Of a stretch of DNA of 12,945 nt, positions 1 through 6,805 are shown piece after piece. Numbering within the stretch: the first letter of the stretch is position 1; each line of letters opens with the position of its first letter. This stretch comes from an uncultured bacterium (GTDB taxonomy: Bacteria; Patescibacteriota; CALEFQ01), in the NCBI GenBank assembly GCA_937877125.1, contig CALEFQ010000034.1, positions 1-12,945 on the forward strand. Reading direction: 5' to 3'. The notes under the pieces are model-generated. The model saw nothing but the letters and a program-made list of their open reading frames with translations. It did not search any database and was not told the DNA's origin. A program made the translations under genes and the position numbers.

Positions 1-1095
1 AATTACTGCTTCCGCGGGACTAACTCTAGATTCCCGCCCCAATTCGGTGATTTTTTTACCGACAAAAGCGAGATTCGAGCTTTGGGCAATAGTCAATCCG
101 CTGAAATCATGGCCGCTCTTGATCATCTCGGCTAAAATTTTTGAACGTAATTGCGGACTACGCAGTTTTTCCATCATCGCGTGGCGCCCACCCTGGGTAA
201 CCCAATCCGGCAGATAAGTGTAGAGAACCGTCCCGGTAATGGCGTAGGGATAAAGATCAAAATTGATATTAACTTGCTGATTAGCCGCCTGTTCGATATG
301 GGACAAAGCTTCTTTAAACAAAGGGAAATTATTTTTGCCCTTGGCTTTGAATTGGGAAATCTCCACTGGAACCGCCGTGGCTTTACCGACAGCGATCGCC
401 TCGTCGACGGCTGACACTAAGCCGGCACCTTCGTCGCGCAGCGCCGTGGCGTAAATGCCATTATATTTGGAAACAATTTTCACCAGGCGGATTATTTCCG
501 CCACCTTGGCGAATTTACCGTGCGAATAAGTCAAGCCCGTGGAAAAGCCGAATGCCCCTTCGTACAAAGCCCGGTCCAGCATTTTCTCCGCAATCTTGAA
601 CTCCGGTTCCGTAAAATCACGGACCGCATCTTTAATCAATCCCCGCTTCAAGGTAATATGTCCCACCAAGGTCCCGAAATTTACCGCCAATTTCTGGCGC
701 TCAATTTCGGCCAGCAATTCCGAAACCGTCAGCCAGTTCAAAGTTATTTCTTCGACATTGGTCCAGCGCCGGATAGTCTGAATCGTTTCCGGAGAAGCCA
801 GGGGAGCCAGTGAAGTGCCGCTGCCGCCCCCGATCATCGTCGTAATGCCCTGCTGAGTCAGACTCTCTAAATGGGGGAAATTAAACATCGTCCAGTAGCC
901 GTCGCTATGGTTAAGCAAATCAATGAATCCCGGAGCGACAATTTTTTCCTTGGCGTCGATAATCAGTCCGGCGCGGTCGCTTTTCAGCTCACCGACTTTG
1001 GCGATCTTGCCCCGTTTGACACCAACATCGCCAGAAAACTTCCGCCGGTTCGTACCGTCAATAATCAGCCCGTTTCGAATGATAATATCGTACAT
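1..1095 (-). CDS. D-aminoacylase-family amidohydrolase, C-terminus cut by window edge, metal site altered
   Basis: This is an amidohydrolase of the N-acyl-D-amino-acid deacylase type; family members hydrolyse N-acyl-D-amino acids with a zinc site in a TIM barrel. The ATG at 1095-1093 opens 365 codons that run off the left edge, so about a quarter of a usual protein of roughly 480-530 residues is missing. Family landmarks are clear: VAPGFID at 53-59, GTLVGHITLKR near 138-150, GAFGFSTGLTY near 180-190, and FDLYPYA near 280-286. The usual metal ligands are mostly replaced: the HxH after GFID is L61-N62-H63, the GGNCGSS cysteine is S92, the YATHxRxE histidine is A218, and the ISHxK histidine is Q248. 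The fold assignment is firm. Classical deacylase activity is doubtful, and the substrate is unknown. No Shine-Dalgarno site precedes the start. Confidence 0.85.
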   Translation of the reverse strand, partial: MYDIIIRNGLIIDGTNRRKFSGDVGVKRGKIAKVGELKSDRAGLIIDAKEKIVAPGFIDLLNHSDGYWTMFNFPHLESLTQQGITTMIGGGSGTSLAPLASPETIQTIRRWTNVEEITLNWLTVSELLAEIERQKLAVNFGTLVGHITLKRGLIKDAVRDFTEPEFKIAEKMLDRALYEGAFGFSTGLTYSHGKFAKVAEIIRLVKIVSKYNGIYATALRDEGAGLVSAVDEAIAVGKATAVPVEISQFKAKGKNNFPLFKEALSHIEQAANQQVNINFDLYPYAITGTVLYTYLPDWVTQGGRHAMMEKLRSPQLRSKILAEMIKSGHDFSGLTIAQSSNLAFVGKKITELGRESRVSPAEAVI

Positions 1096-1121
1096 ATTTT
1101 TTCGGATCAAAAATGAAATCC

Positions 1122-1152
1122 AAAGCTCAAAAGAAAAATGTTTTTGAACTTT
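1122..1152. repeat. imperfect inverted repeat in the gap between two genes
   Basis: Arms AAAGCTCAAAA (1122-1132) and TTTTGAACTTT (1142-1152) pair with one mismatch. The 76-base gap lies between the stop at 1172 and the start at 1095. The words resemble the GTCAAAA-type units of the larger palindromes elsewhere in the window, so this may be a short or decayed copy. That link is inference. Confidence 0.4.
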
Positions 1153-1171
1153 ATCTTACCAGTTTTGATCG

Positions 1172-2311
1172 TTAACGATTCTTTTCTTCAAAATAATCAA
1201 AGCGCTGGGTCAAGAAAATTACTTTCGGATCGCCGGAATCGCTTTCCTGGATGCCGGTTAGCTCATATTGTTCGCCGCCAGTGCACTTATAGGCGTAATA
1301 ATACTTCGGGGACTGCGGATCCGCCGGAACTTCTTTCAGATACTTCAAAAGTTTTTGGTGTACTTCCGCCTGATCATTACTGAGATTAACGGCTTCCGGG
1401 GCTTCGGGATAGACGCGATCATCGTCATAAATTTTTTCCAGGGCGGCCTTGATCGCCAGCAGATCAACTTGGCGTTTTTGATTGCGCTCCGCCCGTTCCT
1501 GGCCGGCCGATTCCTGGGCCGGATCAGTCGTGCTCGGCGTCGCGGAAACCACTTTTTCAAAAGGCGAGACAAGAAACAGCCCGCCGTAATCGGAAAAAAC
1601 GGTTTCCACTTTTTCGCCGCCGATTTCCGGCACCATAACTTCAACCTGCTGTTTATGCAAATAACGAGTTCGGGGATCAATCCATATTTTTCCCCGAACT
1701 TCCGCCTCGGCCGGGATTTCGTCAATCAATAAGCCCAAGGGTTTGATCGCTTCACCCACCGCTTCTTGAGAATATCCGAATGAATAAACGGCGTAATTCT
1801 CTGCCCCGATCTGTTCATCTTTCTCGCGGGCGACCTCCCCCCGATCCAGGGAAAAGTTCAAGAAAGCCAGCGGTTCCACATTCAAAAAGGGCACATACTC
1901 CGGGTTAACCGAATGGTCGACCCATTCTGCCTGACCGGCATCGCGCGTGTACTTTTTTCCATTAAGACTAGCGAACTCCTGTTCCGCCGAAAAAGGCAGT
2001 TCTTTCATAAAAACTTCCGGACCGGTTATTTTCATTCGCCCCAGATAATCAGACGGCAATTCCACCTCAACCACCGCTTCGACCGCAATATCGGCGCTGT
2101 CCGGAGCAGTTAGGGTGTGTTCGATCACCAGATCAACAGTTCTTATTTTCGCCATTTTTTCGGCCACTTCCCGGACAGCCTGGCGCGGATCCTCCGGCAG
2201 CTTGGCTCCCCATGATTGCCAGAGCCAAAGAATCAAGCCGAATACAATAATACCCAGCAAAACCCAGCTATAGTACTTCGGCGGCGCTTTTTTGGATTTT
2301 TTGAGAAACAT
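1172..2311 (-). CDS. membrane-anchored protein: LolA/LppX-like region fused to a pseudopilin-like C-terminal domain
   Basis: A 379-residue protein with a basic N-terminus and one membrane span at about 15-33, so it is anchored with the rest outside. Residues about 40-250 alternate short beta strands and contain the pattern EVRGKIWIDPRTRYLHKQQV (204-223). This resembles the curved beta-sheet lipoprotein families (LolA/LppX-like) that measure model substrates against a fitted coefficient-like repeat of strands. After a Ser/Thr/Gln-rich linker (about 256-276), residues 278-370 look like the globular part of type II pseudopilins: a helix RQVDLLAIKAALEKIYDDD, then LLKYLKEVPADPQSPKYYYA with the typical V-P-x-D-P. 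The pilin-like part lacks a prepilin peptidase site because it is internal. The domain calls are by pattern only. No function is known. The gene follows mraY after a stop-to-start palindrome and has no Shine-Dalgarno site. Confidence 0.75.
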   Translation of the reverse strand: MFLKKSKKAPPKYYSWVLLGIIVFGLILWLWQSWGAKLPEDPRQAVREVAEKMAKIRTVDLVIEHTLTAPDSADIAVEAVVEVELPSDYLGRMKITGPEVFMKELPFSAEQEFASLNGKKYTRDAGQAEWVDHSVNPEYVPFLNVEPLAFLNFSLDRGEVAREKDEQIGAENYAVYSFGYSQEAVGEAIKPLGLLIDEIPAEAEVRGKIWIDPRTRYLHKQQVEVMVPEIGGEKVETVFSDYGGLFLVSPFEKVVSATPSTTDPAQESAGQERAERNQKRQVDLLAIKAALEKIYDDDRVYPEAPEAVNLSNDQAEVHQKLLKYLKEVPADPQSPKYYYAYKCTGGEQYELTGIQESDSGDPKVIFLTQRFDYFEEKNR

Positions 2312-2317
2312 GCCAAC

Positions 2318-2395
2318 TAAGTCAAAAGTAATAAGTCAAAAGTCAAAAGTGCGATGATCGATTCTTTTGACTTTTGATCTTTGACTTTTGGCTTA
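2318..2395. repeat. GTCAAAA-unit palindrome between mraY and the 379-residue gene (copy A)
   Basis: The plus-strand left arm (2320-2350) is made of AGTCAAA-type units. The right arm (2364-2392) is made of CTTTTGA-type units. They pair around a short GC-richer loop, GCGATGATCG. On the minus strand the mraY stop TAA (2395-2393) leads straight into GCCAAAAGTC, and the complementary arm ends about 7 bases before the next ATG. Units repeat every 7 bases with some imperfect ones. Confidence 0.85.
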
Positions 2396-3436
2396 CCCTC
2401 GTCCAATCAACCCGATTGCTAATCCGATAATGGCGAACACCGCCCCAATGACCCAGAACCGCATCGTCACCTTGGTTTCCGGCCAGCCCTTATATTCAAA
2501 ATAGTGGTGCAGCGGGGCAATCGGCCAAATTTTGCGGTGGAATATTTTTTTAGACGAGATTTGCAGCAGGGAAGAGCCGGTATCGATGACAAAAACAAAA
2601 CCGATAATCGGCAAAACCAGCACGGAATTGGTCAGCATGGCCACGACCCCGAGAGTCGCCCCCAAGGCCAGCGAGCCAGTATCACCCATGATAAAACGGG
2701 CAGGATAAATGTTGAACCAGGTATAAGCCAGGAGCGCGCCCATGACCGTGCCGCAAAAAACCGCTAGGCCGATTTGTCCGCGCGCGAAAGCGATCGCGCC
2801 GAAAGCGCCGAAAGCCATCGACGTCAAACCGCCGGCCAGACCGTCCAGACCGTCGGTGATATTGACCGCGTTGGCCGTGGAAACAATCACCAGCATGAAC
2901 AGGGGGAAATACCACCAGCCGATTTCCAGGTCGCCCCAAGCCGGAATATGAATCGTGCTCCACCCCAGTTTATAATAAAACCACCAAGCGCACAGGGCGG
3001 CCAGCGCCAGCAACAGTATCCATTTCAATTTGGAACTGATCCCGGCGTTTCGACCGATGCCTTTGACGTTCATGACGTCGTTGATGATGCCGATCACCGC
3101 GAAACTGCCGATGGCGAAAAGCGGTAAGAATGTTTGGGAACGGTCCAAATTAAAAATTACCGTGAGCAGCATAACTACAAAAACAACCAGGATTCCAGCC
3201 ATCGTCGGCAAATTGCGCTTGATCTTGCCGGAATGTAATTTTTGGATGATCGGAGTCTGCTCACCCGTGACGGCCGATTGGGTCTGTTGTTTTTTCCAGA
3301 ATTTGTATTTGTACAAAAAATGAGTCAGGACCGGCGTCAGCAACATCGACAAACCAAAAGCCCCGATCGCCATCGCCAGCAAAAAAATCAGGTCATTTAC
3401 CTTTTCGGGATCTTGAAATTCAAATAGTTCAAGCAT
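2393..3436 (-). CDS. mraY: phospho-N-acetylmuramoyl-pentapeptide transferase (MraY)
   Basis: MraY transfers phospho-MurNAc-pentapeptide from UDP to undecaprenyl phosphate, giving lipid I at the inner membrane face. The 347-residue length is normal, and about ten hydrophobic segments alternate with short loops. Family motifs are present: KLHSGKIKRNLPTMAGI (66-82), NAVNITDGLDGLAGG (189-203), FIMGDTGSLALG (248-259, with D252 in the position of the third catalytic Asp), and APLHHYFEYKGWPE (307-320), where the third His of HHH is Tyr. The usual Asp-Asp of motif GxxDDxxK is N119-D120, read clearly as AAC GAC. The first Asp is important in studied MraY enzymes, so this is unusual. The gene is separated from other cell-wall genes. 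The ATG at 3436 has no Shine-Dalgarno site. Confidence 0.95.
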   Translation of the reverse strand: MLELFEFQDPEKVNDLIFLLAMAIGAFGLSMLLTPVLTHFLYKYKFWKKQQTQSAVTGEQTPIIQKLHSGKIKRNLPTMAGILVVFVVMLLTVIFNLDRSQTFLPLFAIGSFAVIGIINDVMNVKGIGRNAGISSKLKWILLLALAALCAWWFYYKLGWSTIHIPAWGDLEIGWWYFPLFMLVIVSTANAVNITDGLDGLAGGLTSMAFGAFGAIAFARGQIGLAVFCGTVMGALLAYTWFNIYPARFIMGDTGSLALGATLGVVAMLTNSVLVLPIIGFVFVIDTGSSLLQISSKKIFHRKIWPIAPLHHYFEYKGWPETKVTMRFWVIGAVFAIIGLAIGLIGRG

Positions 3437-3460
3437 AGGAAGATAATTCAGAATTCATAA

Positions 3461-3504
3461 TGCAAAACTAGCTTAGATAATTAACTAAAAACACCAGTTT
3501 TGCA
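3461..3504. repeat. 9-base inverted repeat, possible operator
   Basis: TGCAAAACT (3461-3469) and AGTTTTGCA (3496-3504) are perfect reverse complements separated by 26 bases. They sit 24-68 bases upstream of the mraY start and about 60 bases upstream of the plus-strand promoter. The spacing is long for a hairpin and would suit a two-site regulator. No regulator is identified. Confidence 0.4.
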
Positions 3505-3563
3505 CAGTTTTAGCTACTTATAAATTACCATAAGAACCCCCCCTTGTCTACTGGAAAAACTCC

Positions 3564-3592
3564 TTGACCGGCCCCTGAATAATTGTTAATTT
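3564..3592 (+). promoter_or_regulatory. sigma-70-type promoter for the plus-strand gene
   Basis: TTGACC (3564-3569) and TAATTT (3587-3592) are separated by 17 bases, close to the consensus TTGACA-17-TATAAT. The start of transcription would fall near 3599, giving a leader of about 35 bases. Confidence 0.65.
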
Positions 3593-3622
3593 AGCCCTAG
3601 TTTTCTCATAAACTGCTAACAA

Positions 3623-3628
3623 AGGAGG
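3623..3628 (+). promoter_or_regulatory. canonical Shine-Dalgarno site
   Basis: AGGAGG ends 5 bases before the ATG at 3634 and fixes that start. It is the only strong ribosome binding site I find in front of any gene in the window. Confidence 0.9.
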
Positions 3629-3633
3629 TCTTT

Positions 3634-4044
3634 ATGGCAGTAATAAAAAATCCCATAAACATCACCCTGGCCATGGCCATTTTATTCGTTGCCGGCTTGG
3701 CTTACATCTGCTTGCGGGCAGAGGCTGCACCACTATGGGAAGTACAGGAGGTCAAGATTTTAAACATTACTTACTCTCCCAAGGGTGATTCGCCTCAATT
3801 GCTGATCTTGCCACGCTCAAGCCAACTTTTCAAGAAAGTAGAGATTATCAGCTGGACCGAATCCAAGTCACTTTTGGCCGGCGACAAATGGCCCCAACCC
3901 CTTGATACCATCTGGCTCGCTAAAAGCAATTTCAGCAGAACAATTGAAGGGCATGATAATTGCAACCTGATCATGTTTACAGACAAAAGCACTCTGGATA
4001 CTTTTTTATCTCAACACCAAGATTTCGGCCTGGGAAGTAACTAG
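3634..4044 (+). CDS. small secreted or membrane-anchored protein, unknown family
   Basis: A 136-residue protein that I do not recognise. The N-terminus has a signal-like hydrophobic segment (about 9-27) followed by RAEAAP, a plausible signal peptidase I site after residue 31. The rest is a small soluble domain with alternating strands (VQEVKILNITY, KKVEIISWTE, CNLIMFTDKSTLDTFLS). No cysteine pair or catalytic motif stands out; there is a single extracytoplasmic Cys near 108. It is the only plus-strand gene, lying between divergent mraY and the convergent carboxypeptidase gene, with its own promoter, canonical Shine-Dalgarno site and terminator. This complete, isolated transcription unit differs from its neighbours and could be a separate acquisition, though base composition is not strikingly different by eye. 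Confidence 0.8.
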   Translation: MAVIKNPINITLAMAILFVAGLAYICLRAEAAPLWEVQEVKILNITYSPKGDSPQLLILPRSSQLFKKVEIISWTESKSLLAGDKWPQPLDTIWLAKSNFSRTIEGHDNCNLIMFTDKSTLDTFLSQHQDFGLGSN

Positions 4045-4065
4045 CTCTGTCTGTGGATCAACCAT

Positions 4066-4095
4066 AAAAGCGCGACCTTCCGCCGCGCTTTTTCA
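4066..4095. terminator. bidirectional intrinsic terminator between convergent genes
   Basis: A 9-base-pair stem, AAAAGCGCG (4066-4074) with CGCGCTTTT (4084-4092), is flanked by A on one side and T on the other. It lies 22 bases after the plus-strand stop and 35 bases beyond the end of the minus-strand carboxypeptidase gene, so it can serve both. Confidence 0.85.
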
Positions 4096-4129
4096 TTATT
4101 TCTAAGTTATTTCACTCTTGGCTTGTTTG

Positions 4130-5086
4130 TTACCACTGGTATTTTTCGTAGACGAAATCAATCAATTTCTTGCCCTCCGCGAAACGATTGGGGCTATTAA
4201 GGATAACGGTAATAATCCGGTGTCCGGCGGGATTTTTAGCCACTAGAACCACCGACTCACCCGCCTCATCGGTAAAACCAGTTTTGCCGCCCTCAATCAG
4301 GGGATCATCGACTTTCAGCAATTCATTCGTCGTTGACACGTGAGACACCCGGTCCGAATTCAAGATCGCGACATCACATTCTTTCATTTTATTGATATCG
4401 CTGAAAGTCTTGTTTTCCATGGCGTGCGACATCAGCAAGGCGATATCAAAGGCGCTGGAATAGTGCCCGACCTCGTCAAAACCGTGAGGATTACGGTAAA
4501 ACGTTTGCCTGAGCCCAAGTTCCACCGCTTTTTCATTCATCATCTTAACAAAATTATCGACCGTCCCGCCCACATGGTGCGCCGAAGCGTAAGCCGCGTC
4601 ATTGGCTGACTTAATCAGAGTGGCGCGTAAAAGATCGCCTAGCAAAACTTGCTCGCCGCTGCGCAAATCAATATCCGAGCCGGTCTCGATCACGTCCTCC
4701 TGGGTGACATGAACTACGTCACCGAGATTCCCTTTTTCCAAGACCAATAAGGCCGTCATCAATTTGGTAATCGAAGCCATGGCCATTTTTTCCCGCGCGT
4801 TAGATTCAAACAGAATCTCTTTGGTAGCCGCGTCCAGCACGATAGCCGCCTTGGCGTTGACCGCGACGGTTGAATCCGCGCCGATTTTGCCGGGTAAAGG
4901 CGACAAGGTACTGATCACTTCCGAAGCCACCCGACTGTCCGACAGCCCTTCCGCTTCGGCCATGACATATTCCTTTTGCGGAGTATAGCTTTGTAGCGCG
5001 GACGCCAAAACATCCTTGGAAGAAGCACTAATCCCAAGCTGGGAAATCAAGATGAAAAAAATTGTGGCCAATTGGCTAAGCATCAT
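4130..5086 (-). CDS. D-alanyl-D-alanine carboxypeptidase (peptidase S11 family)
   Basis: A serine carboxypeptidase of the PBP5/DacF type, which removes the terminal D-Ala from peptidoglycan stem peptides outside the membrane. All three active-site motifs are present: S105-I-T-K108, S160-A-N162 and K268-T-G270. Supporting patterns are AAIVLDAATKEILFESNA (80-97), FYRNPHGFDEVGHYSSA (196-212) and GKTGFTDEAGESVV (267-280). The first 20 or so residues form a hydrophobic signal or anchor. At 318 residues it has the catalytic domain only: the PBP5 C-terminal beta domain and amphipathic anchor are absent, so attachment, if any, would be through the N-terminus. Two ATG codons (5086 and 5083) lie in tandem; neither has a Shine-Dalgarno site. 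The terminator just upstream separates it from the preceding gene. Confidence 0.93.
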   Translation of the reverse strand: MMLSQLATIFFILISQLGISASSKDVLASALQSYTPQKEYVMAEAEGLSDSRVASEVISTLSPLPGKIGADSTVAVNAKAAIVLDAATKEILFESNAREKMAMASITKLMTALLVLEKGNLGDVVHVTQEDVIETGSDIDLRSGEQVLLGDLLRATLIKSANDAAYASAHHVGGTVDNFVKMMNEKAVELGLRQTFYRNPHGFDEVGHYSSAFDIALLMSHAMENKTFSDINKMKECDVAILNSDRVSHVSTTNELLKVDDPLIEGGKTGFTDEAGESVVLVAKNPAGHRIITVILNSPNRFAEGKKLIDFVYEKYQW

Positions 5087-5117
5087 CGAAAAAATAGCAC
5101 GAATTTAGTTTTTTGTC

Positions 5118-5151
5118 AAAACAAAAACCCTTGGGTTAGGGTTTTTGTTTT
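5118..5151 (-). terminator. intrinsic terminator after the PsbP-like gene
   Basis: A perfect 14-base-pair stem, AAAACAAAAACCCT (5118-5131) with AGGGTTTTTGTTTT (5138-5151), has a 6-base loop. In the minus direction the T-rich arm comes last and is followed by GACAAAAAAC. It starts 6 bases after the stop at 5158 and lies 31 bases before the carboxypeptidase start. Confidence 0.85.
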
Positions 5152-5157
5152 CAAGCT

Positions 5158-5910
5158 TTACCTTAAGCGGAAAGATTCCACCATCTTATCGACAATCGCT
5201 TCCGTTTCCGAGTCCATTTTGGCATTGAGATATTGCGTTCCGTTTTTGTGAAGACAGGTCAATATGTACTCCCGGTCGCCAACGTCGAATAGCGGGCCGT
5301 TGCCGTGCCCCGGTTTGTTGTAGTGGAAGCTACTGTGTTGCCGGCCCTGATCATAGAACAACTCATAAAATTTTTGGATTTCGATACCAGAAAAAGACAG
5401 TTTCCGCCCAGCTTCAATTTCGGTCCAGCCGATTCCTGTCGGCCCGATAGAAAACGACTCGCTTGATTTTTTGGTAACCAAATGAAAGTCAAAACTGCCG
5501 GGACCTTCAAATACCACCGCTATGCCGCTATGAGGCGGATCCATAAACTGATTATTCTTTGTATCCATAACCGGTGTTTTTGGATTGGAGACTTTCCAAT
5601 TTTTGGGATATTTGATTTCATAACCGTAATAATCATTGACGTAAGTATTCCAGCCAGCATAAGGATCCGCCGCAGTTGCGGTTGGGGTCGGAGTTGGGGT
5701 AACGCTAGGCGTAGTCGTCGCGACGGGAGTCGGTGCCGGCACGGCACTGACCTGGTTTTGAGAAATCTGCCGTTCCAATTCGGCAATCCTTTTCTGATTA
5801 TCCATCCACCACCAGATACCGACCGCCACGATGGCACAGATAATAACCAACAGGATGATGACCATCCAGTTGGTTTTGTGAACAGGTTTTGGTTGATTGG
5901 CGTTGTCCAT
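5158..5910 (-). CDS. membrane-anchored protein with a PsbP-like extracellular domain
   Basis: A 250-residue protein of unknown function. Residues 15-35 are a membrane span, 37-52 a short helix rich in charged residues (MDNQKRIAELERQISQ), and 57-81 a Pro/Thr/Ala linker of TPTPTP type. The domain from about 83 begins DPYAGWNTYVNDYYGYEIKY followed by PKNW, the typical opening of PsbP/LpqN-like domains, and ends ETEAIVDKMVESFRLR, also typical of that group, in which a final helix tests whether a strand bundle closes. Such anchored domains are common in Patescibacteria, where no role is established. The ATG at 5910 lies in A+T-rich sequence without a Shine-Dalgarno site; a promoter lies about 60 bases upstream and a strong terminator follows, so it is likely a single-gene transcript. 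Confidence 0.75.
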   Translation of the reverse strand: MDNANQPKPVHKTNWMVIILLVIICAIVAVGIWWWMDNQKRIAELERQISQNQVSAVPAPTPVATTTPSVTPTPTPTATAADPYAGWNTYVNDYYGYEIKYPKNWKVSNPKTPVMDTKNNQFMDPPHSGIAVVFEGPGSFDFHLVTKKSSESFSIGPTGIGWTEIEAGRKLSFSGIEIQKFYELFYDQGRQHSSFHYNKPGHGNGPLFDVGDREYILTCLHKNGTQYLNAKMDSETEAIVDKMVESFRLR

Positions 5911-5970
5911 AATTTTTATTTTATTTTGCTAAAAATCAAGCGCCAGAACTAATTAAAAATTATTCACCGG

Positions 5971-5997
5971 ATTATACCGCAACTCTGCAGATTCCAA
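5971..5997 (-). promoter_or_regulatory. candidate promoter for the PsbP-like gene
   Basis: On the minus strand, TTGGAA (5997-5992) and a perfect TATAAT (5976-5971) are 15 bases apart, slightly short. The leader would be about 50 bases. It lies in the 129-base gap 5911-6039, where I see nothing else certain. Confidence 0.5.
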
Positions 5998-6039
5998 GTC
6001 GTCTGCCTACGCCACTCTAATATTTTTTGTTAAATTAAT

Positions 6040-6762
6040 CTAAGCCCGGCTTTCATTTTTCGCTTGCCACTTTTCCCATTCTTGCTTCACTACATACCGG
6101 TTTTTTCGCTGAGTATCACTTAGTGCTTCCAAAAAACCTTTAAATTCCTCGGCGGCCGCCCGACGCTTGGAAAATTCCATTTTAATGATATCAATGGCTT
6201 CTTGCATTTTTTCGTCACTGGAATTTTCGATATCAACAACGAATGTTTCGCTATCATTGGCCCAGCGCGAAAGCATAATTTTTTTGACTCGGAAATGATC
6301 CGCGGATATTTTATCAGCAATCCATTCCTGTCCCTCAAATCCATTATTATAAACCCCGCGTAAAACCGGACTGATTTGGGGTTTTCTAATTTCCAGCCCA
6401 TTAGTATCTATTTCAAGGAAGACCCCGCAACTCGGAAGGGGAATACGATTGGCATATCCATCTTGACCGGAAAATGGCGGGACCGGAACGGAATCAACTC
6501 CCTGTCCGCCTTTCGCATACGCAGTTTCTACCATGTCAGGGTTAGTTGACATATAAACACCTAATTCATTCCCATCACCAATTTTTGACGGATCATCTTT
6601 TGAAACCGTTCCCGGAACTAATGGCTGGCGGAGACGTTCGACCGTTAATTCTTCCGGCTTGATAGTAATCGCCCGAAACAATTTTTCGGGGCGTGATTCA
6701 CTCTCAGGAGAATCAGGAAATTTCCAATCTTGAAAATTTTGCTGGGCACCTTCCGGGTTCAT
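6040..6762 (-). CDS. unknown protein with ADP-ribosyltransferase-like motifs
   Basis: A 240-residue soluble protein that I cannot place with certainty. The order of motifs resembles the R-S-E class of ADP-ribosyltransferases: an Arg at the end of a strand (KLFRAITI, R30), a serine-containing strand followed by a helix (GVYMSTNPDMVETAYA, S72-T73), and a late Glu segment followed by a strand pair (FEGQEWIADKISADHFRVKKI, with E143, Q145, E146 and the F-R-V at 157-159). The Glu-x-Glu spacing is not exact, since the acidic pattern is E-G-Q-E, so activity is uncertain. The C-terminal 60 residues are charged helix (KMEFSKRRAAAEEFKGFLEA). There is no signal peptide or membrane span. The stop is TAG. 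It follows scpB by 43 bases, with a TATAAT just 9 bases before the ATG. A fold assignment other than ART remains possible. Confidence 0.65.
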   Translation of the reverse strand: MNPEGAQQNFQDWKFPDSPESESRPEKLFRAITIKPEELTVERLRQPLVPGTVSKDDPSKIGDGNELGVYMSTNPDMVETAYAKGGQGVDSVPVPPFSGQDGYANRIPLPSCGVFLEIDTNGLEIRKPQISPVLRGVYNNGFEGQEWIADKISADHFRVKKIMLSRWANDSETFVVDIENSSDEKMQEAIDIIKMEFSKRRAAAEEFKGFLEALSDTQRKNRYVVKQEWEKWQAKNESRA

Positions 6763-6771
6763 TATTTTAAA

Positions 6772-6777
6772 ATTATA
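6772..6777 (-). promoter_or_regulatory. candidate -10 element placed for a near-leaderless transcript
   Basis: A perfect TATAAT on the minus strand ends 9 bases before the ATG at 6762. Transcription would begin at about 6765, leaving a leader of 2-3 bases. The matching -35 position (6795-6800) reads AAATCA, which is weak. Confidence 0.4.
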
Positions 6778-6805
6778 CCTAGGTAACTTCCGCCTGATTT
6801 TAAAA

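Larger units (their letters stand above)
3437..3633. other. divergent intergenic region between mraY and the plus-strand gene
   Basis: A 197-base spacer read outward in both directions. It holds an inverted repeat (3461-3504), a run of seven C (3537-3543), and the promoter and ribosome binding site of the plus-strand gene. No open frame or RNA gene is recognised. I could not pick a convincing minus-strand promoter for mraY. Confidence 0.6.

Noticed and set aside
1268-1732. Plus-strand open frame of about 154 codons
   Set aside because: It lies wholly opposite the 379-residue gene, has no ribosome binding site, and its protein is an unstructured Arg/Phe-rich mirror of that gene.
5985-6016. 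tRNA-like stretch on the minus strand (GGCAGACGACTTGGAATCTGC)
   Set aside because: It recalls an anticodon arm, with GCAGA pairing TCTGC, but no acceptor stem, T arm or CCA can be fitted around it.
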